DNA of 64,000 nt, taken from contig NZ_JAPCWC010000006.1 in the NCBI RefSeq assembly GCF_026420865.1, forward strand, positions 248,001 through 312,000, read 5' to 3'. Position numbers and translations under genes: made by a program. A model generated the notes under the pieces. It ran no database searches. It was not told where the DNA came from and was given only the letters and a program-made list of their open reading frames with translations. Positions 16,268-25,610 of the stretch are shown one piece after another (position 1 is the stretch's first letter; each line of letters opens with the position of its first letter). This DNA is from Novosphingobium clariflavum (GTDB lineage: Bacteria > Pseudomonadota > Alphaproteobacteria > Sphingomonadales > Sphingomonadaceae).

Positions 16268-16795
16268 TCAGGATTCCTGTCTGGGTGGGGACTTGAGCGG
16301 GGCTACGCCCAGCCCGCTGCGGTAGTTCATCACGATGCGCAGTGCGGTGAGGCCGCTGCCGGCGCTGACGGCAACATTGCGCACGGCAGGCTTGCCCCAG
16401 CCGAGCCTGGGGTTTCCGGAAAAGCCGATGCCGTCGATCCGCCAGCTGAAACGGCGGTCGTTGTCGCGGTCGTGCAGCAGGCTGACGGCATAAGTGCCGG
16501 GGCCGGGCAGGCGCACGCAGAGCCTTGGCGTGCCGCTGGCGGGGACCGGCACTTCCACGCGGCGGAAGGTCTTGCCGGCCATGACTAGCACGTTGTCGTC
16601 AGCCAGGAAGTCCTGCTCGTTTGCCGGGTAGACTTCCAGCTTCAGCTTGCCGGCGCGGTCCTTGAGGCCAAGCACCTCCACCTCGAAGGCCGGGCCGCGC
16701 TCGCCCGCACGGCACTGGCCCTCGGCCTTGCCGAGATCAGGGGTGGAAGGGATCGCCGCCGCCATGGCGAGCGGGAGCAGCAGGGCAAGGCTCAT
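16268..16795 (-). CDS. DUF2141 domain protein, secreted
   Basis: A 175-residue protein with a short signal peptide (MSLALLLPLAMAAA) and a DUF2141 beta-sandwich: GKLKLEVYPANEQDFL, then YAVSLLHDRDNDRRFSWR and GIGFSGNPRLGWGKP. DUF2141 proteins are exported and of unknown function. The start ATG overlaps the stop of the upstream membrane-protein gene by 4 bp, so expression is coupled. Its placement between a membrane protein and a glycosyltransferase suggests a periplasmic partner in envelope glycan handling. Confidence 0.83.
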   Translation of the reverse strand: MSLALLLPLAMAAAIPSTPDLGKAEGQCRAGERGPAFEVEVLGLKDRAGKLKLEVYPANEQDFLADDNVLVMAGKTFRRVEVPVPASGTPRLCVRLPGPGTYAVSLLHDRDNDRRFSWRIDGIGFSGNPRLGWGKPAVRNVAVSAGSGLTALRIVMNYRSGLGVAPLKSPPRQES

Positions 16796-17733
16796 GCGCT
16801 GGCCTCCGGTGCGATCAGGTCGCGCACGGCGAGCAGGCCGCCAAGCACGAGGTGGGCGGCCAGCAGCAGGCCCGCCATCAGCGTCATCAGCGCGCCGATG
16901 TCGCCCTCGTGGCCGAGTGCCAGCACCGCGAAACCGGCAAACAGCAGGTCCTTGTTGGGCATCAGCGGCAGGCGAGAGACGAGCAGGCGCAGCGTTGCCA
17001 GGAACAGCCACCAGCTCAGCGGCACTTGCGGCAGGACGATGTGCCACATCACGGCATTGGCCAGCGTGGTGAAGGCAATGCGGGCAAGGTGGACCTGCGT
17101 GATCATCACCAGGTCGGCGCGCGGCAGGGTGAAGACCTTGCGGCGGAACACCATGGCGCCGACCGAGACCGCCAGCAGGATCGCCAGCGAATAGACCAGC
17201 ATGTGCGAATCGAGACCGAGGCGGGTCATGCCCACCATCGGCAGCATGATCGCCACCAGCAGCATGGTCACCCCGTTGCCGGTCATCGCCGAGAGGATCG
17301 CCACGTCCTTCACCGCGCCGAACGGCGCCGCCGCCAGCGAGACGCGTTTGCGCGCCCAGGTGTAGAAATAGGCCTCGCCGAGATAGCCGAGGAGCAGCTC
17401 GTTGTAGATCTTCTTGCGCATCAGCGCGAGCATGCCGCCCGCCGGAATGCCCCAGAGGCGGTGGAAGATCAGCCACTCGCTGGCCGGCGTCACGAGGTAT
17501 CCGGCGGCGAAGACCAGCCAGAAGCCGATGCCCATCGGCATCATCGCGCGCATCTTCGCGACTTCAAGGCCGCCCATCTCGTGGATGACGGCAGCGATGA
17601 CCGCGAGCGAGAGCACGATCGAGAACAGGGCCTGCCTGCCGCGATGGGGGCTGCGGTCCTGCGGGGTAAGCTGAATGGTGGGGCCGTCGGCGCCGATTGA
17701 AGCGGGTGCCATGGCCGTGACGATTTCGGTCAC
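16792..17733 (-). CDS. Polytopic membrane protein, possibly flippase-like
   Basis: A 313-residue protein with about eight hydrophobic helices after a short polar N-terminus. I do not recognise a family with certainty. The arrangement, a conserved polar stretch YNELLLGYLGEAYFYTWARK after helix 2 and a SRLPLMPNKDLLFAG turn late in the protein, recalls the flippase-like/lysyl-PG-synthase membrane domain (UPF0104) in outline only. I chose GTG 17733 because GGAG lies about 7 nt upstream. Neighbouring glycosyltransferases and a DUF2141 protein suggest transport or assembly of a surface lipid or glycan. Confidence 0.65.
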   Translation of the reverse strand: MTEIVTAMAPASIGADGPTIQLTPQDRSPHRGRQALFSIVLSLAVIAAVIHEMGGLEVAKMRAMMPMGIGFWLVFAAGYLVTPASEWLIFHRLWGIPAGGMLALMRKKIYNELLLGYLGEAYFYTWARKRVSLAAAPFGAVKDVAILSAMTGNGVTMLLVAIMLPMVGMTRLGLDSHMLVYSLAILLAVSVGAMVFRRKVFTLPRADLVMITQVHLARIAFTTLANAVMWHIVLPQVPLSWWLFLATLRLLVSRLPLMPNKDLLFAGFAVLALGHEGDIGALMTLMAGLLLAAHLVLGGLLAVRDLIAPEASA

Positions 17734-17761
17734 GCGATTCTCCGAAGGTGTGCGCGGATGC

Positions 17762-18952
17762 TCAAAGCGTTCGCTGCCGGGGGGCAGGAGACAGCCAGGC
17801 GCTGGTGTCGCGCATCCGCTGGCGGCTGCGCTCGTTTTCGCGGCGCAGTTTTTCCATGAGGTCCAGGTAACGTGAGGCTGCACCCTCGATTTCGTAGCGC
17901 GCGGCGATGGCCCGGGCGCGGGCCGGGTCGCCGCGGAATTCGCGCAGGCGGGCCAGCCCCGCCGCAAAGGCCTGCTCGTCGCCGGTCGGCACCAGCAGGC
18001 CGGTGCGCTCCTCTTCCAGCAGGCAGGCCATCGAAACGCAGCAGTCGGTGGCGAGCACCGGCAGGCCGCTCGCCAGTGCCTCGACGACGACGCCCGGCAG
18101 GCCTTCGTAGTCGGAACTCAGCACGAAGGCGTCGGCCAGGGCGAGCAAGGGGTCGATCGAGGCGAGATGGCCGGGAAGGTGCAGCCGGTCGGCTATGCCC
18201 AGTTCGCCGGCCAGCCGCTCGATGGCGGCGCGTTCGGGACCTTCGCCGGCGATCGTCAGGGTGTCGCCGGGGCGGGCGGAGCGCGCGAAGGCGCGCAGCA
18301 TCAGGCCGTAGTTCTTTTGCGGGACCAGCCGTCCGGCGGCAAGATAGCGGGTGCCCCAGGCCGAGGCGGGGCGCCGTTCGATGCGGGCGAGGTCGGCCAG
18401 GCGGCGGCGTCCGAGAACGGGGTTGGCGATCGTCGCGACCTGCCGGGGATGGGCATCGGCGATCTCGCGGATCTCGCGCGCCATCGGTTCGGACAGCGCG
18501 ATCAGGCGGTCGAACATCCGCCCCTGCGTCCGCAGCCAGGCCCGGTAACCGCTGCGCAGCAGGGGCGGCATGTCGGGCCGGTGCAGGGCGTTGCTGACCT
18601 TGAGCATCATCGGCGGCATCTGCTCGCCCAGCATCAGCCGCAAGGCCGCGCCGACCACCGCGTACGTGTTGCCCGCAAGGAACACCACATCGGCGTCGTT
18701 CTTGAGGAGGTAGCTGTGGAGGCAGTGGATCATCCACGGCGTCTCCCAGGACGCGGTGGGGAAGGGGGCGGGGAGCTGCCAGTAATCGAGCGCCGGGGCG
18801 CTGGTCAGGTGGCTGCTGGCTGAGCGGCCCAGCACGATCACCACATCGTGTCCCGCACGGTCCCAGTGCACCGCGAGGCCGAGCGCGACGCGTTCCACTC
18901 CCCCCGGATCGAGACTGTGGATCGGAATGACGATCCTGAGCTTGTCGTTCAT
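17762..18952 (-). CDS. Glycosyltransferase, GT4 family
   Basis: A 396-residue GT-B enzyme. The N-terminal motif is IHSLDPGGVERVALGLA. The donor domain starts near YLAAGRLVPQKNYGLMLRAF, and the EX7E-type active-site helix is EGLPGVVVEALASGLPV. This marks retaining GT4 enzymes such as those building capsular or lipid-linked sugars. It is upstream of the polytopic membrane protein gene on the same strand with a 28-bp gap. The second, distinct GT4 enzyme in the cluster implies at least two sequential sugar additions. Confidence 0.88.
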   Translation of the reverse strand: MNDKLRIVIPIHSLDPGGVERVALGLAVHWDRAGHDVVIVLGRSASSHLTSAPALDYWQLPAPFPTASWETPWMIHCLHSYLLKNDADVVFLAGNTYAVVGAALRLMLGEQMPPMMLKVSNALHRPDMPPLLRSGYRAWLRTQGRMFDRLIALSEPMAREIREIADAHPRQVATIANPVLGRRRLADLARIERRPASAWGTRYLAAGRLVPQKNYGLMLRAFARSARPGDTLTIAGEGPERAAIERLAGELGIADRLHLPGHLASIDPLLALADAFVLSSDYEGLPGVVVEALASGLPVLATDCCVSMACLLEEERTGLLVPTGDEQAFAAGLARLREFRGDPARARAIAARYEIEGAASRYLDLMEKLRRENERSRQRMRDTSAWLSPAPRQRTL

Positions 18953-19115
18953 GCTACCCCCGACGTCACCGACTGCATCGCTCCGCAGTCGCTGCGCGCA
19001 AAATTTCGCGACCGATCAAGACCGCAGCTTCGGCGGCCGGTGTCGCGGTACTTCGGCTATCGTGTCGGGTTCGTGACGCTCCCGGCGCTGTCATTCGCTG
19101 GATTGGAAACCGTAT

Positions 19116-19904
19116 TCAAACAGTCATTCCGACGGGGCGTGCCGGAGCGCGCAATTCGCCATAGCGGGCCGGCCGATGCGTCCTGGCGAAGCGGCTGAGG
19201 GTGGCATCGATGCTGGCGAGCAGCGAGGGCCTGGTGACGTCTCCGGGGTGCACGGCGATGCGCACCGTATCGAGGGCGCCCAGCGCGGCACGGGCGATCC
19301 CGGCAAAGGCGAGCGAGGATGCCGTGCGCATCGCCGAGCGGCTCGCCCAGGTGATCACCGGTCCCTTGGCCAGCACCTGGTCGGTCGATGCGTCCCATAC
19401 CCGCCAGTGGTCCTCGCTGAGGGCGAAGCGGGCCTTGCGCAGCGCGGTCCGCGCGCCGTCCCCGTAGAGCCATGCCGGTGCAATGAATCCGGCACTCTCG
19501 CGCCCGATCACGTCTTCGACCAGCGCCTTGCCTTCCAGCATCCGGGCGAGCGCGGTCGTGTCGTCGAGGCCGAGAAATTCGCCTTCGCCAGCGGTCATGT
19601 GGCGGGCCTTGAAGCGCGCGGCGACATTGGTGTGGCCGCTGCCGAGCGCGACCATGTCCTTGTGGAACCAGCCGTGCACGAACATCTCGATCCCGCGATC
19701 GGACCAGTGCCGCAGCCGTGCCTGGAAGGCCTTGTCCCTGGCCAGCGGATGGTGGCCCCAATGGTCCGGCACCACCAGCATGGCGAAGTTCGGCCCGCCC
19801 AGCCGCGCTTCCAGAATGTCCGCCAGTTGCAATACGGCGCGTTCGCTTGCCGGCCCGACATCGTGGATCGAGGCCAGCAGGCGCTTGGGGTGACGTGGTG
19901 CCAA
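19116..19904 (-). CDS. Polysaccharide deacetylase-like protein (DUF2334)
   Basis: A 262-residue protein with the DUF2334/carbohydrate-esterase-4-like signature SIHDVGP at residues 12-18 and the metal-site-like blocks VPDHWGHHP, MFVHGWFH and AVHPGD. The HD of the first motif, the FVHGWFH histidines and the late HPGD fit a metal-dependent de-N-acetylase fold. No signal peptide is evident. The start is TTG at 19904, with AGGAA about 11 nt upstream. It precedes the glycosyltransferase cluster by 163 bp on the same strand and may trim N-acetyl groups from the same glycan. Confidence 0.78.
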   Translation of the reverse strand: MAPRHPKRLLASIHDVGPASERAVLQLADILEARLGGPNFAMLVVPDHWGHHPLARDKAFQARLRHWSDRGIEMFVHGWFHKDMVALGSGHTNVAARFKARHMTAGEGEFLGLDDTTALARMLEGKALVEDVIGRESAGFIAPAWLYGDGARTALRKARFALSEDHWRVWDASTDQVLAKGPVITWASRSAMRTASSLAFAGIARAALGALDTVRIAVHPGDVTRPSLLASIDATLSRFARTHRPARYGELRAPARPVGMTV

Positions 19905-20161
19905 GTTGATGCAGTTCCTGTTTTTTGCTTGCGGTCCCCGCTGAGCGGACTATGCGCACAGCGTGACCATTCCGTGACGCCGCCGGACTGGTAGATCCGC
20001 AGTCTTGCGACTGCTGCGATGAACGATGTGAAATTGGGACGCGCCAAACGTGGATTTTTCCGCTATGGGGCGTTCAAGGACCATTGGGTCGCACAAAAAC
20101 ACTCCACGGCAACTTACCCCCATGAGACCGCGCAAGCGGCACAGGACTGATTCACAAACTC

Positions 20162-21961
20162 ATGACTTTTTCACAGCTCCCCCAGCCCCTTGCCGACGCC
20201 CTCACGGCGCAGGGCTACGAGGCCCTGACCCCCGTTCAGGCCGCCGTTTCGGAAGCCGAAGCGCGCGGGCGCGACCTCGTGGTTTCTGCGCAGACCGGCT
20301 CGGGCAAGACCGTCGCTTTCGGCATCGCCATGAGCGACGAACTGCTGGCGGACGGTTCGATTCCTTACGCCGAGGCGCCGCTGGCCCTCGCCATTGCCCC
20401 CACGCGCGAACTGGCGCAGCAGGTCAGCCGCGAGCTTGAATGGCTCTACGGCAAGACCGGCGCGCGCATCGTCACTTGCGTCGGCGGCATGGACCCGGTG
20501 CGCGAGCGCAAGGCGCTCGAACGCGGTGCGACGATCGTGGTGGGCACCCCGGGCCGCCTGCGCGACCATCTGGAACGCGGCAAGCTCGACCTCTCGGCGC
20601 TGCGCGTCGTCGTGCTCGACGAAGCCGACGAGATGCTCGACATGGGCTTCCGCGAAGACCTGGAAGAAATGCTCGACGCGATGCCGGAGAGCCGCCGCAC
20701 GCTGCTGTTCTCGGCCACCATGCCGCGCCCGATCGAGGCGCTGGCCCGCCGCTACCAGACCGATGCGCTGCGCATCTCGACGATCAGCGAGAACCGCGGC
20801 CACGGCGACATTTCCTATCAGGCGGTCACCGTTGCCCCGGCCGACGTCGAGAACGCGGTGGTCAACCTGCTGCGCCTTCACGACGCCGAAACCGCGATCC
20901 TGTTCTGCGCCACCCGCGACAATGTGAAGCACCTGCACTCGACGCTGACCGAGCGCGGCTTCTCGGCCGTGGCGCTTTCGGGCGATCACTCGCAGAACGA
21001 GCGCAACAACGCGCTCCAGGCGCTGCGCGACAAGCGCGCCCGCGTCTGCGTCGCCACCGACGTTGCCGCGCGCGGCATCGATCTTCCCTCGCTCACGCTC
21101 GTCATCCACGTGGAAATCCCGCGCGATGCCGAAACGCTGCAGCACCGTTCGGGGCGCACCGGCCGCGCCGGCAAGAAGGGCACGGCCGTGCTCATCGTGC
21201 CGTTCCCGCGCCGTCGCCGCGTCGAAGGCATGCTGCGCGGTGCGCGCATCGAGGCCGAATGGGTGGCCGCGCCGACCCCCGAGGTCATCCGCGCCGCCGA
21301 CCGTGGCCGCCTGATGGAAAAGCTGCTCGCCCCGGTCGAGGCTGACGAGGAAGATCGCGAGATCGCCCGCGAAATCCTCGAAAAGGTGAGCGCCGAGGAT
21401 CTGGCCGCTGCCCTGGTCCGCGCTCACCGCGCCGCCATGCCGCAGCCGGAAGAGCTCATCGGCAACAGCCCCGAGGCCCGCGAGGCGCGCCAGCGTCCCG
21501 GCTTCGACGACGTGGTTTGGTTCACCATGGACGTGGGCCGTCAGCAGCACGCCGATCCGCGCTGGATCCTGCCGCTGCTGTGCCGCCGTGGTCATGTTAC
21601 CCGCAACGCGGTCGGCCAGATCCGCATCATGGCCAACGAGACCTACTTCCAGATCCCGCGCGCGCAGGCCGAACAGTTCGTTCGCGCCGTCGAGCGTACG
21701 GCGAACGAGGATAGCGGCGACGTGGAGAACACCATCCGCATCGTGCAGGCGCAGGATACCCCGCGCGAAGTCGCCCGTGAACGCCGCCGCGAAGGCCCGC
21801 AGGGCCGCGGCCGCAAGCCGCATGGCGGCCGTGAGGAAGGTGGTCGTGGCGGCTATGAAGGCCAGCGCTACCAGCCGCGCCCGACCGGCGGCGCCCGTCC
21901 CGAGCGTAGTGGCGGCGGCGGCAAGCCGTTCCACAAGAAGCCGAAGAAGGGCAACTGGTAA
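20162..21961 (+). CDS. DEAD-box ATP-dependent RNA helicase (DeaD/CsdA-like)
   Basis: A 599-residue helicase with all core motifs: Q-motif LTPVQ, motif I AQTGSGKT, Ia PTRELAQQV, II DEAD, III SAT and VI HRSGRTGRAG. After residue 400 it has the DbpA/DeaD-type RNA-binding domain, then a basic Arg/Gly-rich tail from about residue 540 ending KPKKGNW. It remodels structured RNA in ribosome assembly and mRNA decay, often on cold shock. A 257-bp upstream gap is available for a leader, but I see no definite promoter there. A clear Rho-independent terminator follows. Confidence 0.92.
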   Translation: MTFSQLPQPLADALTAQGYEALTPVQAAVSEAEARGRDLVVSAQTGSGKTVAFGIAMSDELLADGSIPYAEAPLALAIAPTRELAQQVSRELEWLYGKTGARIVTCVGGMDPVRERKALERGATIVVGTPGRLRDHLERGKLDLSALRVVVLDEADEMLDMGFREDLEEMLDAMPESRRTLLFSATMPRPIEALARRYQTDALRISTISENRGHGDISYQAVTVAPADVENAVVNLLRLHDAETAILFCATRDNVKHLHSTLTERGFSAVALSGDHSQNERNNALQALRDKRARVCVATDVAARGIDLPSLTLVIHVEIPRDAETLQHRSGRTGRAGKKGTAVLIVPFPRRRRVEGMLRGARIEAEWVAAPTPEVIRAADRGRLMEKLLAPVEADEEDREIAREILEKVSAEDLAAALVRAHRAAMPQPEELIGNSPEAREARQRPGFDDVVWFTMDVGRQQHADPRWILPLLCRRGHVTRNAVGQIRIMANETYFQIPRAQAEQFVRAVERTANEDSGDVENTIRIVQAQDTPREVARERRREGPQGRGRKPHGGREEGGRGGYEGQRYQPRPTGGARPERSGGGGKPFHKKPKKGNW

Positions 21962-21986
21962 GCGGCTTTCCGGCCGTCAGGTCATG

Positions 21987-22019
21987 AAAAAAGGCGGGGT
22001 TCACCACCCCGCCTTTTTT
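21987..22019 (+). terminator. Rho-independent terminator after the DEAD-box helicase
   Basis: The stem AAGGCGGGGT pairs with ACCCCGCCTT around the 5-nt loop TCACC, and is flanked by an A-run on the left and seven T residues on the right. It lies 26 bp after the helicase stop. The A/T flanks make it usable on both strands. Confidence 0.92.
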
Positions 22020-22082
22020 TGCGCCCCTGATGCTCGAACGCGGTCGAACGCGGTCGGCGTCAGGGCGCCGGTGGCCGGTGCG

Positions 22083-22541
22083 TCAGCTGTTCAGGGCGAG
22101 CACCTCGATAGCCTCTTCCTGCCCATTGAAATCGACGAATTCGCCGACTTCCGCACCCAGCAAGGCACGGGCAAGCGGGGCGGTAAACGCCAGCGCGCCC
22201 TTGGCGGGATCGGCCTCGTCATGGCCGACGATGTGCACCTCGCGCTCCTTGCCATTGAGCACGAAGCGGACACGGTGCCCGAACATGGCCCGCTCGCCCG
22301 ACGGCGCGGGTTGAACTTCGGCCGTTGCCAGCCGCTTGCGCCAGTAACGCAAGTCGCGCTTGGCGGCATTGAGTGCGGTTTCGTCGGTCAGGGCAGGGAT
22401 GTCCGCCTCCAGCGCCGCTATGCGGGTGTCGATCAGGGCGCGGCCTGCGGCAGTGACGAGGTTCGGTCCCGGCGGGATCGGCACTTCGAACTTGGGCTCG
22501 AGATGCTCCTCGTCCCCGTCGCGCCGGAAAGCGACACTCAT
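22083..22541 (-). CDS. GreA/GreB-family transcription elongation factor-like protein
   Basis: A 152-residue protein. An N-terminal helical portion (TAAGRALIDTRIAALEADIP) would correspond to the coiled-coil finger. The C-terminal half (VRFVLNGKEREVHIVGHDEA, then GAEVGEFVDF) matches the FKBP-like GreA/B C-terminal domain. The finger is not a clean GreA copy, so this may be a Gre-like binder rather than a cleavage factor. The ATG overlaps the stop of the ABC-F gene by 4 bp, so the two are co-translated. Confidence 0.8.
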   Translation of the reverse strand: MSVAFRRDGDEEHLEPKFEVPIPPGPNLVTAAGRALIDTRIAALEADIPALTDETALNAAKRDLRYWRKRLATAEVQPAPSGERAMFGHRVRFVLNGKEREVHIVGHDEADPAKGALAFTAPLARALLGAEVGEFVDFNGQEEAIEVLALNS

Positions 22542-24418
22542 GCGCCGCCGCCCATGTATTCGTCCATGGCCTCGCTGGCCTCGAACCAGCCCTGTTCCGC
22601 GACTTCGAGGTCCTCGGCAGCCTGGGTGCGGCGCTTGCCGATCTCACCGATACCCAGCTTGGCGAGATCGCCCTTGACCGAGGTGGGATCGGCCAGCGCG
22701 GCATCGAGCGCCTCGATCTGCTGCTGGATGCGCTTCATGCGCGTCTCGGTCTCGGAAACCTTCTTGCGCAGGGCCTTCAGTTCCTCGCGCGCGACGGCGC
22801 CGTTCTTGCGGGCGGGCTTGGCATCGGCCTGCGCCTTGCCGTCGCCCTTGGGCTGGTTGCGGCCGAGCACGAAGTCGATGTAGTCCTCCATCGAGCCGTC
22901 GTAATTGGCCGCCGTGCCCTGATCGACCAGCACCAGCCGGTCTGCAGCGAGTTCGACCATGTGGCGGTCGTGGCTGACGAGGATGACCGCGCCCTCGAAC
23001 TGGTTGAGCGCCTGCACCAGTGCCTCGCGCGCGTCGACGTCAAGGTGGTTGGTCGGTTCGTCGAGGATCAGCATGTGCGGCGCGTCGCGGGTGACCAGCG
23101 CCAGTGCAAGGCGCGCGCGCTCGCCGCCCGAAAGCGTGGAGATCTGCGCCGTCGCCCGGTCCCCGGAAAAGCCGAAGCGGCCGAGCTGCCCGCGCACGGC
23201 AACCGGCGGCTTGCCTTCCATCGCGCGGGTCATCAGTTCCAGCGGCGTCGAATCCGAGGGCAGTTCCTCGACCTGGTACTGCGTGAAGTAGCCGATGCGG
23301 ATCTTGGGCGAGAAGCTCAGCGAACCTTCCATCGGCTCCAGCTGACGGGCCAGCAGGCGCGCCAGCGTGGTCTTGCCGTTGCCGTTGCGGCCGAGGAGGG
23401 CAATGCGGTCCTCGGGGTCGATGCGCAGGTTCAAGCGGCGCAGGATCGGCTTGTCGGCCTCGTAGCCGACCGCGGCAAGGTCCAGCGTGACCAGCGGCGG
23501 GCGCAGTTCGTCGGGGCTGGGGAAATCGAAGCTGAGCGAGGAATCCTCGGCCATGGCCGCGATCGGCTGCATCTTGGCCAGCATCTTGGCGCGCGACTGC
23601 GCCTGCTTTGCGGTCGAGGCGCGGGCGGAGTTGCGGGCGACGTATTCGGCCAGCTTCTTGCGCTGCGCATCCTGATTGGCGCGCGCGGCGGCCGCCTGCG
23701 CGGCGCGTTCGGCACGGATGCGCTCGAAGCTGTCGTACGTGCCCGGATAAAGCGTCAGCTTGCCCTGCTGGAGATGCAGGATGTGATCGACCACGTTGTT
23801 CAGCAAATCGCGTTCGTGGCTGATGACGATCAGCGTCTTGGGATACGTCTGGAGGAAATTCTCCAGCCACAGCGTCGCTTCGAGGTCGAGGTGGTTCGAA
23901 GGTTCGTCGAGCAGCAGCACGTCGGGCTGCGAGAACAGCAGGCCGGCGAGCGCGACGCGCATCTTCCAGCCGCCGGAGAAACTGTCGAGCGGACGGTTCT
24001 GCATCTCCTCGTCGAAGCCGAGGCCGACAAGGATGCGCGCGGCGCGTGCCTCACCGGTATAGGCGTCGATCGCGAGGAGGCGTTCGTGGACGTCTCCAAG
24101 GCGATGGGGGTCGACGCAGGTTTCGGATTCGGCAAGCAGTTCCTTGCGCTCGGTATCGGCGTCCAGGACCGCTTCAAGGGCGGTTCTGGTGCCGCTAGGG
24201 GCTTCCTGGGCGATATAGCCGAGACGGGCCCGGCGCGGCATCTCCACCGAGCCGCCATCGGGTTCCAGCTGGCCGATGATCGCCTTCACCAGCGTGGACT
24301 TGCCCGCGCCGTTGCGGCCGATCAGGCCGACCTTGCCGTCCTTGGGAATGGTGGCGGCAGCCTGGTCGAGAATGGTGCGCCCGCCGAGACGGACTGTGAT
24401 ATCGCGAATATTCAGCAT
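22538..24418 (-). CDS. ABC-F family ATPase (Uup/EttA-like)
   Basis: A 626-residue soluble protein with two ABC domains. Walker A sites are GRNGAGKST (about residue 35) and GRNGNGKTT. Signatures are SFSGGWKMRVALAG and LSGGERARLALAL, and the Walker B/D-loop segments are LLLDEPSNHLDLE and LILDEPTNHLDVD. There are no membrane segments. A linker of charged helices between the domains and a C-terminal coiled-coil (about residues 540-615) are the ABC-F hallmarks. These proteins act on ribosomes, rescuing or gating translation. It sits upstream of, and overlaps, the Gre-like gene. Confidence 0.92.
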   Translation of the reverse strand: MLNIRDITVRLGGRTILDQAAATIPKDGKVGLIGRNGAGKSTLVKAIIGQLEPDGGSVEMPRRARLGYIAQEAPSGTRTALEAVLDADTERKELLAESETCVDPHRLGDVHERLLAIDAYTGEARAARILVGLGFDEEMQNRPLDSFSGGWKMRVALAGLLFSQPDVLLLDEPSNHLDLEATLWLENFLQTYPKTLIVISHERDLLNNVVDHILHLQQGKLTLYPGTYDSFERIRAERAAQAAAARANQDAQRKKLAEYVARNSARASTAKQAQSRAKMLAKMQPIAAMAEDSSLSFDFPSPDELRPPLVTLDLAAVGYEADKPILRRLNLRIDPEDRIALLGRNGNGKTTLARLLARQLEPMEGSLSFSPKIRIGYFTQYQVEELPSDSTPLELMTRAMEGKPPVAVRGQLGRFGFSGDRATAQISTLSGGERARLALALVTRDAPHMLILDEPTNHLDVDAREALVQALNQFEGAVILVSHDRHMVELAADRLVLVDQGTAANYDGSMEDYIDFVLGRNQPKGDGKAQADAKPARKNGAVAREELKALRKKVSETETRMKRIQQQIEALDAALADPTSVKGDLAKLGIGEIGKRRTQAAEDLEVAEQGWFEASEAMDEYMGGGA

Positions 24419-24593
24419 GGCGCAGCGCCTAGAGCATTTTTGCGGCTTGGGGAAACCCTCACTGCGCAGGCGCTGCGAGACCTCGCTTCCCTATGCGTAA
24501 ACACGATTTGATTTGCGCCAACGCAGTGTCACTATGTGACTGGTAAAGCGTGAGTACTTTTCCGATTCCCGAAACGCTTGGCGAGGTACGTCG

Positions 24594-25610
24594 ATGAAGA
24601 AGTCCGTGGTCGCCGCAGGTGTGGTGGCAATACTGCTGGCGGCCGGGCTGGTATTCTGGTTCACCCGAAGCGGCAAGGAGCAGGATGCGATCATCCTGCA
24701 CGGCAATGTCGATATTCGTCAGGTTTCACTGGCTTTTGACGGGTCTGGCCGCGTCATTCAGATGGCGGTGGAGGAAGGCGATGCCGTCAGGGCCGGGCAG
24801 ATCATCGCCCGGCTCGACACGGTCAGCCTCGGTCTGCAGGCACGCAATGCCGAAGCCCAGCTGGCGGCGATGCGCGAAAGCCTGCTCAAGCTGCAGAACG
24901 GCACGCGCCCTGAAGACATCGCGCAGGCACGGGCACGGCTCGCCTCCGCGCAGGCCACGGCACGGCGCGCCGCGGACGATTACCAGCGGGCGCAAACGGT
25001 ATCCGCAAGCACCGACGGGCGCGGCGTGAGCGCCCAGGAACTCGATCAGGCGCGCAATGCCTCGCAAGTCGCCAAGGCGCAGCTCAGGGAGGTGGATGCC
25101 GCGCTGCGGCTGGCCCTGCGCGGCCCGCGATCGGAGGACATCGCTGCCGCAGAAGCCCAGGTGAAGAGCGCCGAGGCGCAACTGGCGCTGCTGACACACC
25201 AGATCGATCAGGGCGCACTCAAGGCGCCATCGGATGCGGTCGTGCGTTCACGCCTGCTCGAAGTGGGCGACATGGCCGCACCGCAGAAACCGGCTTACGA
25301 ACTGGCGCTCACCAGTCCCAAGTGGATCCGGGTCTATGTCGAGGAGGCCGACCTTGGCCGGGTCCGCATGGGGCAGCGGGCTGCCGTGACCAGTGACAGT
25401 TTCCCCGATCAGCCGGTTGCCGGAACGATCGGGTACATTTCCTCGGTCGCCGAATTCACACCCAAGTCGGTGGAGACCGAATCGCTGCGTACCGCGCTGG
25501 TCTACGAAGTGCGGGTGCGTGTGGACGACCGGCAGGGCCGGCTTCGGCTCGGACAGCCGGTGACGGTACGCATCGACGCGGGCGCCGCGAAGGCCGGATC
25601 GCCACGGTGA
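24594..25610 (+). CDS. HlyD-family adaptor of an ABC exporter (YbhG-like)
   Basis: A 338-residue periplasmic adaptor with an N-terminal membrane anchor at residues 4-22. A lipoyl half (VSLAFDGSGRVIQMAVEEG), a helical hairpin from about 85 to 205 and the second lipoyl half with KAPSDAVVRSRLLEVGDM follow. GAGGT 6 nt before the ATG supports the start. The GTGA overlap with the ATPase gene downstream and the order adaptor-ATPase-permease-permease-OMF match the E. coli ybhGFSR exporter. It would link the inner-membrane ABC pump to the NodT-like channel encoded three genes later. Confidence 0.9.
   Translation: MKKSVVAAGVVAILLAAGLVFWFTRSGKEQDAIILHGNVDIRQVSLAFDGSGRVIQMAVEEGDAVRAGQIIARLDTVSLGLQARNAEAQLAAMRESLLKLQNGTRPEDIAQARARLASAQATARRAADDYQRAQTVSASTDGRGVSAQELDQARNASQVAKAQLREVDAALRLALRGPRSEDIAAAEAQVKSAEAQLALLTHQIDQGALKAPSDAVVRSRLLEVGDMAAPQKPAYELALTSPKWIRVYVEEADLGRVRMGQRAAVTSDSFPDQPVAGTIGYISSVAEFTPKSVETESLRTALVYEVRVRVDDRQGRLRLGQPVTVRIDAGAAKAGSPR

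Noticed and set aside
18971..18990. Short hairpin GACTGC/GCAGTC upstream of the second GT4 gene
   Set aside because: Only 6 bp of stem; likely chance in GC-rich DNA.
20171..21934. Long minus-strand open frame opposite the DEAD-box helicase
   Set aside because: Antisense shadow typical of high-GC genes; the helicase motifs on the plus strand decide.
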